This document shows, in pieces, positions 1 to 6,010 of a stretch of 7,437 bases of DNA. The notes under the pieces are model-generated. The model did not search any database. It had not been told where the DNA came from and saw nothing but the letters and a program-made list of their open reading frames with translations. Each line of letters begins with the position of its first letter. Position 1 is the stretch's first letter. Source of the stretch: Planctomycetaceae bacterium (GTDB taxonomy: Bacteria; Planctomycetota; Planctomycetia; Pirellulales; Pirellulaceae); NCBI GenBank assembly GCA_012965455.1, contig DTSG01000346.1, positions 2,573 to 10,009 on the forward strand, written 5' to 3'. Both the position numbers and the translations under genes were made by a program.

Positions 1-2217
1 TTAGCGCTTGCACCGCAGGCTGTGCTTGCTCAAGCCAACCCGTTTGGTGGCCCAGCAAAACCAGCCGGCGGTAACAATGCCGCAGCAAACCCCGCCCAGC
101 CTGCAGCGCCGGTGAATCTTAGCCTCGACCCCAATCTTATCATTCGTCGTTATGGTGACCTGCGACCCGGCACACCGACAGAATTAGCAGAGGCTATTCT
201 GATTTGCACTCAAATATCTCGAACCGATATTGCTCGAATATTTATCCAAGACTTGGAAAAACTCAATATCTCCCCCGCTCAAGCGTCCGCTGTACAAAAA
301 CAACTTGGCTCCGCCTTTCTGTTTGAATTATCACTCAACCCAAAAATTCAGCCAGAAGGTTCTCGATTTGCAACAATCGTGAATAAAGGTGCTCTCGCCT
401 ACATGCAAGATGATGCTCGCATTAAATCTCTTATTGCCAACTTAGCAAGCACTGACAAACTAACACGAGTCCGCGCTCGTGACACGTTCAAAACCTTAGA
501 CGTGGGAGCGGCGGCGCTGCTCGGTGCCGCTCTTGGTGATCCTCGGTACAGCGAAAACTACCGTGAAATCCAACGGGCCATCATTGGCATGGGCAATGTT
601 GCCGTTGAACCTATGATTGGCTACATGGGCGTGTCTGACGAAAAGCATCAAGCGCGAGTGATTGAAGTGCTCGGGCACCTAGGTGCTACACGGGTGGCTG
701 ATCAGCTTGTGACATATGCCGTTTTAGAAGCCGCTGACTCCACTCTGGGGGCAGCAGCCCGACGGGCCTTAATTCAGCTCGTCAAAACATTGCCTACTAA
801 ACGAGATGCGATGGCATACTTGCAGCTGCAATTGGATCGAGCGGTCAGTGGCGATTTAATGCTACCTGTTGATGAATTCAACCGCATCACCTTATGGAAA
901 TACAATGCCGAACAAGCTATTGTCGCTCCCACGACACATAACGCTCGCGTCGTCGCGCTGGTATTAGCCACGCGGGTTTCCAGCAGCCTATATAGTCTCG
1001 ACCTGTCAAACGCTCAGTATAAACGTCAGTTTCTGCGAAGCGTCTTAGCCTCAAGTAAAGTTCTTAATGGAATGGGTCAGCCTTTAGCTGCCGAAACGCT
1101 ACAGTTGGTAAGCCAAGAATCACCGGCATATGTTCTAGCGCTGTTAGAACACTCTCTCGCGGAAGAAAATTATCCTGCTGCTGTTGGGGCAGCCGAGGTA
1201 TTAGGGGTCATTGGTAGCGAGGCGTTGGTTTATGCCCCATCGGGGAAACCAACACCGCTTGTTAGATTGCTCAACCACGCCAACCGTCGCGTGCGATTCG
1301 CGGTGGCCAGTGCTATCTTCCAAATTAATCCTCAACGAGCTTTTCCTGGATGTACGTTTTTAAGCGAAGCAGCCGGGTATTACGTTAAAACAGCAGGAAC
1401 TCGTTCTGTGCTGACAGGCGACGTTAAGCCCGAGCGCAGTCAAACATGGTCGGGTTTATTAGCCCAAATTGGCTTCAGTGGTGACCGCGCCAGGAGTGGC
1501 CGCGACCTTGTACGAATGGCTCAACAAAGCGCTGACTATGAATTCATCATGATTGGCGAATCTATTGCTGCTCCTCATATCAATGATGTTGTTTATATGT
1601 TGCGCCATGACCCGCGGACTGCTGGGATACCGATCGGAATCGTTGTTCATGATCTATCTATTGGTCGAGCAAATCCGATTGCGGCGATCGATCCATTGAC
1701 TTTTGTTCTTACCGAACCCGTTTCCGTAGAAGGGTTGCTACAGCAAACTCGACCCATGTTGTTGACAGCGAAGTATCAAGAAATCACCACGCTTGAAAGG
1801 CTCGCTCAAGCTAAGGTCTGTTTAACGTGGTTTGAAAAAGTGTTGGTCAATCAGCAACAATTGCAGTTTTACAATGTCCAGCGGCAACAACAAGCAATGA
1901 TTAATGCGTTGTTTGTTCCGCCACTAAGCAAGCCCGCAGCCACGGCACTAGCGCACATTGGATCCGATCTAGCTCAGCGAACCTTGGCAACGTTTGCGAG
2001 TCAGGATACTGAAATTCTCAACAACCGTGTGCATGCTGTGGCGGCCTTAAAACAGAACATTCAACAGTATAGAGTTTTGTTAACACGCGCTGAGATACTC
2101 AAGTTCTATGACCTCTACAACAAAAGTTTAGCGTCGCCTCAGGAAAACATCGATGTCCTCTCTGACATCCTTGATGCAATTGAATCCCCCACAAAAACCG
2201 CCACTGCAAAACCATAA
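1..2217 (+). CDS. Exported HEAT-repeat protein with a degenerate receiver-like domain (5' end missing)
   Basis: I do not recognise this as a named protein. The frame is open to base 1: the codons before the GTG at 22 read LALAPQA and continue VLAQA-NPFGG. This looks like the end of a signal-peptide hydrophobic core with an AQA cleavage site at bases 28-36, so the true start lies upstream and GTG 22 is internal. Residue numbers here count from that GTG. A Pro/Ala/Asn/Gly-rich linker (6-31) follows the cleavage site. Helical pairs typical of HEAT-like repeats lie at about 140-255 and 385-437 (for example the segment with NRRVRFAVASAIFQ). Residues 461-580 resemble a CheY-type receiver: strand RSVLTGD, helix, strand YEFIMIGES, helix with LRHDPRTAGIP, strand IGIVV, then FVLTEPVSVEGLL. 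The phospho-acceptor Asp and the conserved Lys before Pro are not conserved. The C-terminal part (590-731) is Gln-rich and helical. The protein is probably a periplasmic or surface scaffold; its partner is unknown. Confidence 0.85.
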   Translation, partial: LALAPQAVLAQANPFGGPAKPAGGNNAAANPAQPAAPVNLSLDPNLIIRRYGDLRPGTPTELAEAILICTQISRTDIARIFIQDLEKLNISPAQASAVQKQLGSAFLFELSLNPKIQPEGSRFATIVNKGALAYMQDDARIKSLIANLASTDKLTRVRARDTFKTLDVGAAALLGAALGDPRYSENYREIQRAIIGMGNVAVEPMIGYMGVSDEKHQARVIEVLGHLGATRVADQLVTYAVLEAADSTLGAAARRALIQLVKTLPTKRDAMAYLQLQLDRAVSGDLMLPVDEFNRITLWKYNAEQAIVAPTTHNARVVALVLATRVSSSLYSLDLSNAQYKRQFLRSVLASSKVLNGMGQPLAAETLQLVSQESPAYVLALLEHSLAEENYPAAVGAAEVLGVIGSEALVYAPSGKPTPLVRLLNHANRRVRFAVASAIFQINPQRAFPGCTFLSEAAGYYVKTAGTRSVLTGDVKPERSQTWSGLLAQIGFSGDRARSGRDLVRMAQQSADYEFIMIGESIAAPHINDVVYMLRHDPRTAGIPIGIVVHDLSIGRANPIAAIDPLTFVLTEPVSVEGLLQQTRPMLLTAKYQEITTLERLAQAKVCLTWFEKVLVNQQQLQFYNVQRQQQAMINALFVPPLSKPAATALAHIGSDLAQRTLATFASQDTEILNNRVHAVAALKQNIQQYRVLLTRAEILKFYDLYNKSLASPQENIDVLSDILDAIESPTKTATAKP

Positions 2218-2349
2218 ACCTGCTTCTCCACGATATGAAAAAAGCCGGTTACTGCTACAATTGGATCTGTGAGCTTTCAATAGCCCAACAATCAGCGATG
2301 TATTGGTCACTTGGATCGTTAACCACCGACCAAAGATAACCAGATAATC
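2218..2349. other. Intergenic spacer before the sigma-54 activator
   Basis: This 132-base gap has no gene. I found neither a convincing -35/-10 pair nor a GG-N10-GC sigma-54 promoter in it. The only structured element is the A-tract followed by a weak CCGGTT/AATTGG stem listed separately. The activator may be read from its own weak promoter or by read-through from the HEAT-protein gene. Confidence 0.5.
2238..2264 (-). terminator. Possible minus-strand terminator-like hairpin (weak)
   Basis: On the + strand, AAAAAAGCCGG is followed by a short imperfect stem, CCGGTT pairing with AATTGG (two G-U pairs, 8-base loop). Read on the - strand it is a hairpin ending in CCGG and followed by CTTTTTT, the usual order for an intrinsic terminator. 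The stem is short and no - strand gene is present to use it. The 11-mer AAAAAGCCGGT recurs in the next intergenic gap. Confidence 0.2.
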
Positions 2350-3456
2350 ATGGCTACACTTGAGCCTAACGGACAATTTGACGATTCTGGCGAGCAACGC
2401 CAACTTTCAGCGCTAGAGGTATCGGGTGATTCAACGCCGCTAGACGGCATCATCGGCACTAGCTTGGCGATGCGAAAGGTCTATCAGCTCACGCGCAAAG
2501 TCGCTAAGAGTGATGCCTCGGTGTTATTACTTGGTGAAACCGGTACTGGAAAAGAATTGATTGCCAACGCTATTCATCAATTGAGCCGGCGTTCAAACGG
2601 GCCATTTGTCAAAGTCAATTGTGGGGCCTTGAGTGAGAGTTTATTAGAAAGCGAGTTGTTTGGACATGTTCGTGGCTCATTTACTGGAGCTGTTAATAAC
2701 CGCACTGGGCGATTTGAAGCTGCCCATTCTGGGACAATCTTTCTCGATGAAATCAACTCTACATCACTGGAATTACAAGTTAAATTACTACGAGTGTTGC
2801 AGGAACGCGAGTTTGAGCGTGTTGGTGATACACAAACGATCAGTGTCGACACCCGCGTAATTGCTGCGAGTAATCGTGATTTAATGGGCGAAGTCCGAGC
2901 TGGGAATTTTCGTGAAGATGTCTATTGGCGATTGAACGTGGTGCCTGTTGAAATTCCTCCGCTGCGGGACCGTCGTGAAGATATCCCTCAGTTGCTTACT
3001 TTTTTTCTACAACAATATAACGATGTTAATGACCGCTACGTTGTTCATATCCAACCAGCAGTAACTGAGGCGCTGCAGCAATACTCTTGGCCTGGAAATG
3101 TTCGTGAGTTGCAAAACTATGTCGAACGGGCAGTGGTGTTGGCCAACGGGGATGAATTTACAACTGACTTGCTGCCACCATCGGTCTTATCAAATCAGCC
3201 TGGACAATTATCTGCGGATGGCGACGCGAGCGAAGATCTGGCCGGACTATCTTTCCGGACGGTACAGCAGGGGCTACGCGAGCTAGCTGACAAAGATGGA
3301 AACTTGTACAACGAAATCGTCGATCGCATCGAACGTGAACTCATTCAACAGGTTCTGGCTGCTTGCGGCGGTACGCGCACCAAGGCCGCCATTCAACTTG
3401 GCATCAATCGCAACACGCTCCATAAAAAAATCAAAGACCTTAGAATTAACGAATAA
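2350..3456 (+). CDS. Sigma-54-dependent transcriptional activator (AAA+ plus Fis HTH, no sensory domain)
   Basis: This is a 368-residue bacterial enhancer-binding protein, which by family knowledge uses ATP hydrolysis to remodel RNA polymerase holding sigma-54. After a short acidic leader (1-30), the AAA+ domain shows Walker A GETGTGKE (62-69), the sigma-54 contact loop as GSFTGA (109-114; the usual form is GAFTGA), Walker B GTIFLDEI (128-135), sensor I ASNRDL (173-178), the arginine-finger region FREDVYWRLN (187-196) and sensor II WPGNVREL (247-254). A Fis-type helix-turn-helix follows at about 326-366, ending TLHKKIKDLRINE. There is no receiver, GAF or PAS domain in front, so control must come from a partner protein, from its own expression level, or from the roughly 50-residue linker (275-325). 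ATG 2350 is chosen because it leaves a complete AAA+ domain; no good Shine-Dalgarno sequence precedes it. The gene lies 132 bases after the HEAT-protein gene. Its target promoters are not identifiable here. Confidence 0.95.
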   Translation: MATLEPNGQFDDSGEQRQLSALEVSGDSTPLDGIIGTSLAMRKVYQLTRKVAKSDASVLLLGETGTGKELIANAIHQLSRRSNGPFVKVNCGALSESLLESELFGHVRGSFTGAVNNRTGRFEAAHSGTIFLDEINSTSLELQVKLLRVLQEREFERVGDTQTISVDTRVIAASNRDLMGEVRAGNFREDVYWRLNVVPVEIPPLRDRREDIPQLLTFFLQQYNDVNDRYVVHIQPAVTEALQQYSWPGNVRELQNYVERAVVLANGDEFTTDLLPPSVLSNQPGQLSADGDASEDLAGLSFRTVQQGLRELADKDGNLYNEIVDRIERELIQQVLAACGGTRTKAAIQLGINRNTLHKKIKDLRINE

Positions 3457-3499
3457 AAACGCCGTCTCCGCTGTTGCCCACCGTGCCTTATGTCTGCTC

Positions 3500-3530
3500 A
3501 AAAAGCCGGTAAATAATCGCAATTATCGGT
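3500..3530 (-). terminator. Possible minus-strand terminator-like hairpin (weak)
   Basis: CCGGTAA (3506-3512) can pair with TTATCGG (3523-3529), giving a 7-base-pair stem with one G-U pair and a 10-base loop. On the - strand the stem is followed at once by CTTTTT. It lies 44 bases after the activator stop codon, where a + strand terminator would be expected, but there is no T-run on the + strand side. It may act as an RNA 3'-end structure for the activator transcript, block antisense transcription, or be chance. Confidence 0.25.
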
Positions 3531-3601
3531 GTAATCCTATCGTTCTCGTAATAACATCTTGATTCATCTTCACCCAATTCGATTTTTGCAACCATTTGCG
3601 G

Positions 3602-3629
3602 TTCGCAGCCACCGTTAAGTGGATAAAAT
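3602..3629 (+). promoter_or_regulatory. Candidate housekeeping-sigma promoter for hemX-hemA
   Basis: TTCGCA (3602-3607, four of six matches to TTGACA) and TAAAAT (3624-3629, five of six matches to TATAAT) are separated by 16 bases. They lie about 93 bases before the hemX-like start, in the 265-base gap (3457-3721) that otherwise holds only the hairpin at 3500-3530. The position suits a promoter for the two-gene haem operon. Planctomycete promoters are poorly defined, so this rests on the general consensus alone. Confidence 0.3.
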
Positions 3630-3721
3630 AGAATGATTCACATAGTTTTGGAGTGCTATGTTAACTGGCCATGGAACAGGCTAGCTCTCTCATTTTATGG
3701 ATCGTTTTGTAAGTTATTTCC

Positions 3722-4618
3722 ATGCTCAATGTAATCGCTATGGCGGATTGGTTAACACGCATTTCACTGTCGTGTTTTGCGCTTAGCTACCTAATTGCAT
3801 TGCTGCTAGAAATATCTCGGTTGTTTTACCGAGTCTCGGTGCGAAGTGTCGTTATTTTCGTAATGATGCTCGCCGGCATTTTTGCGCATTCGATTTTTCT
3901 ATGGGATAAATTCCAAGCTGATTTTTCTGGTGGAACGCCCTTAGCGAGTTGGTATGACTGGTGCCTCGTCATCTCACTAGCACTCGCAGTCACCTACACG
4001 ATTATCGCTTTACAACGAGTACGACATTCCGTCGGAATATTCTTCTTGCCGGTTATTTTAGGTTTGATTCTGTTTGCCATTTCAATTGAAGGTCACCAAC
4101 CGTTTTCTGCCCAAGAGCGTGGAAACCTGTGGGGTATGACTCATGGCATTAGTTTATTGGCGGGCACGGTCTCTATGGCAATCGCGTTTACAACCGGATT
4201 GATGTACTTGGTCCAAGCTTCACGTCTTAAACGCAAGTTGCCGCCGCGAGCCGGATTTCGATTGCCTTCGCTTGAGTGGCTCCAGGTCTGTAATCGCCGT
4301 AGTCTGTTTTTAGCAACCGGCCTCATTATGATCGGCTTATTTTCTGGCATCATCATGAACGTGCAATTTCAAAACAAACTTAAAAATATTGTTCCCTGGG
4401 ACGACCTAGTTGTAATTTCCTCCTCGGTCTTGTTGTTGTGGCTAATCGGTGTCTCTGTTTTTGAAATGCTTTATCGTCCGGCTCGACAAGGCAGAAAAAT
4501 CGCCTATTTAACCATGGCCAGCTTTCTTTTCTTAATCATGGTTTTGTGTTTTGTGATTTTCGGACAACACGCTGAAACACCCGTGGTCGCAATGTTGTGG
4601 TCAGGGGGTGGTGAATGA
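3722..4618 (+). CDS. hemX: HemX/CcsA-type cytochrome c assembly membrane protein
   Basis: This is a 298-residue integral membrane protein with about eight hydrophobic helices (roughly 13-33, 42-61, 79-97, 103-121, 141-165, 193-213, 228-248, 262-281). Helix 5 begins with WGMTHGISLLAG and runs into TGLMYLVQASRLKRK. This matches the conserved His and the Tyr-Leu-x-Gln end of the HemX/CcsA family (PF01578). The tryptophan-rich haem-handling motif of true CcsA is reduced to PWDDLV (225-230), which fits the HemX branch better. In Bacillus, hemX sits beside hemA and affects HemA abundance; a role in haem supply or in HemA control is inferred here from the ATGA overlap with hemA. ATG 3722 is the first start after an in-frame TAA at 3710. 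An internal ATG at 3740 is also possible, and neither has a clear Shine-Dalgarno sequence. A CcsA-like haem exporter subunit is the alternative reading. Confidence 0.82.
   Translation: MLNVIAMADWLTRISLSCFALSYLIALLLEISRLFYRVSVRSVVIFVMMLAGIFAHSIFLWDKFQADFSGGTPLASWYDWCLVISLALAVTYTIIALQRVRHSVGIFFLPVILGLILFAISIEGHQPFSAQERGNLWGMTHGISLLAGTVSMAIAFTTGLMYLVQASRLKRKLPPRAGFRLPSLEWLQVCNRRSLFLATGLIMIGLFSGIIMNVQFQNKLKNIVPWDDLVVISSSVLLLWLIGVSVFEMLYRPARQGRKIAYLTMASFLFLIMVLCFVIFGQHAETPVVAMLWSGGGE
4603..4610 (+). promoter_or_regulatory. Strong ribosome binding site of hemA
   Basis: AGGGGGTG lies inside the last codons of the hemX-like gene, with 4 bases between it and the hemA ATG at 4615. It is close to the AGGAGGTG complement of 16S rRNA. 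It is the only convincing Shine-Dalgarno sequence before any start codon visible in the window. With the ATGA overlap it fixes the hemA start and indicates coupled translation or re-initiation. Confidence 0.7.
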
Positions 4619-5895
4619 GAGTCCAGATGATTGGCTGTAGCCACCACAACACCGACGTTACCTTCCGCGAACAACTTGCCTTTCAGCCTATCCAAGCAGC
4701 AGCGGCGTTGGCACAAATGCGCACTCTCTTTCCTCGGACTGAAGCTGTTTTGTTGTCGACCTGTAACCGCATGGAAATCTATACCGCCGCTGAAGATGAA
4801 GCGGATTGCCCCACAGCAGAACAGTTAATTAACTTTGTCGCGGAGTTTCATGGCTTAGTTCCGCAGGATATCGCAGCTGAATTACATAACCTCAGTGGTG
4901 AAGATGCTGTCCGACATTTGTTTTCTACCGCAGCAAGCCTTAACAGTATGGTTGTTGGTGAAGCCCAGATTCTATCCCAAATTAAGCAAGCCTATGATTT
5001 GGCAAATGCTGGCGATAGCACCGGACCCCTAACACACAGCACATTCCAAGCAGCCATTCGAGTTGCAAAACGAGTACAAAACGAGACTAGCCTGCATGAA
5101 AAACGGGTTAGCATTCCCTCAATTGCCGTCACTGATTATGCCAGTCGATTTTTCGAGCGGCTTGATGACAAGGTTGTCCTGATAATTGGTGCTGGTGAAA
5201 TGGCCCAAGAAACCCTGACCTACCTCGTTGATAAAAACGTTGGCAGAATAGTTATCGTTAATCGTAGTCGAGAACGAGCTGAGCAACTGGCCCAACAAAC
5301 CGGCAGTGAGGCCGCTGACTGGGATCAACTAGAGAGCTTGTTAGCCGAAGCCGATTTGGTCGTCAGCGCTACTGCGGCAACCGAACCAGTGGTTACTGGC
5401 GATATGTTTCGCCAAGTGGTTGAAAAACGATATCAACGCCCCATCTTTATTTTGGACCTAGCTGTTCCCCGTGATTTTGATGACGCTATTTCTGATTTCA
5501 TTAATGTCTATCTTTATTCCATTGATGATATGCAAACGGTTTGTGATGCTAACCTTGCGGCTCGCCAGTTAGAGTGGCCCAAGGCTGAGAAGATCATCGC
5601 CGAAGAAACCGAGTTGTTTATGAAGGTCTTGTTCCAACGAATCACTGGGCCCTGGATTGGACGGCTAAAACAACAGGCAAATGAAATCAAAGAGGCTGAA
5701 CTACAGCGTCTACAAAACAAGCTTGGTGATTTAACCGTCGACCCCGCTGTCACCAAAGAAATTGAAATAACACTAGATCGCCTCGTTAATAAACTGCTGC
5801 ACCCGCCACTAGAATCTCTGCGTGAAGATGTTTCTCCTGACACTGGTACTGGACTGTTAGACGCGCTTAAAAAGCTCTTTCAACTTAAAGATTAA
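4615..5895 (+). CDS. hemA: Glutamyl-tRNA reductase
   Basis: HemA reduces glutamyl-tRNA(Glu) with NADPH to glutamate-1-semialdehyde, the first committed step of the C5 route to 5-aminolaevulinate and haem in the cytoplasm. The 426-residue protein is full length for the family. The N-terminal catalytic domain starts MIGCSHHNTDVTFRE (5-19), carries the nucleophile Cys50 in LLSTCNRMEIY (46-56), and has the MVVGEAQILSQIKQAYDLA block (112-130). The NADPH-binding domain has IGAGEMAQ (191-198), VNRSRERA (215-222) and the DLAVPRDFD segment (281-289). The C-terminal helical dimerisation domain runs from about 320 to the end, including LVNKLLHPP (390-398). All key residues I can check are present. The gene overlaps the upstream hemX-like gene by four bases and has its own strong ribosome site. 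No other haem gene follows: the next gene is convergent. Confidence 0.98.
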   Translation: MRVQMIGCSHHNTDVTFREQLAFQPIQAAAALAQMRTLFPRTEAVLLSTCNRMEIYTAAEDEADCPTAEQLINFVAEFHGLVPQDIAAELHNLSGEDAVRHLFSTAASLNSMVVGEAQILSQIKQAYDLANAGDSTGPLTHSTFQAAIRVAKRVQNETSLHEKRVSIPSIAVTDYASRFFERLDDKVVLIIGAGEMAQETLTYLVDKNVGRIVIVNRSRERAEQLAQQTGSEAADWDQLESLLAEADLVVSATAATEPVVTGDMFRQVVEKRYQRPIFILDLAVPRDFDDAISDFINVYLYSIDDMQTVCDANLAARQLEWPKAEKIIAEETELFMKVLFQRITGPWIGRLKQQANEIKEAELQRLQNKLGDLTVDPAVTKEIEITLDRLVNKLLHPPLESLREDVSPDTGTGLLDALKKLFQLKD

Positions 5896-6010
5896 TTCAC
5901 TCTTGAGCCGTTTGAACAATAGGCTGCCCTGCGGTCACCAGCGGAAGTCGGGTCTGTAACCACAAACTGTACAAGGATCTGCGGCCGACCCGTAAGAGTT
6001 GAGGTTGTTA
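5896..6010. other. Spacer between convergent hemA and sulfatase genes
   Basis: This 115-base gap separates two converging stop codons. It contains one perfect 6-base inverted repeat, CGGGTC (5949-5954) and GACCCG (5987-5992), with a 32-base loop and no adjoining T-run. I therefore see no convincing intrinsic terminator for either gene, although both must end here. Confidence 0.4.

Noticed and set aside
2218..2349. A sigma-54 (-24/-12) promoter in front of the activator gene
   Set aside because: Each GG in the gap was checked for GC ten bases later, and none matched with supporting consensus bases.
3697..3721. An earlier ATG at 3697 as the hemX-like start
   Set aside because: It is in a different frame from the membrane protein; the correct frame has a TAA at 3710.
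5514..5843. A 109-codon - strand reading frame within hemA
   Set aside because: It is antisense to the conserved HemA C-terminal half, is Ser-rich and low in complexity, and has no homology I recognise.
5949..5992. Inverted repeat CGGGTC/GACCCG between hemA and the sulfatase as a bidirectional terminator
   Set aside because: The stem is only 6 base pairs with a 32-base loop and no T-run on either side.
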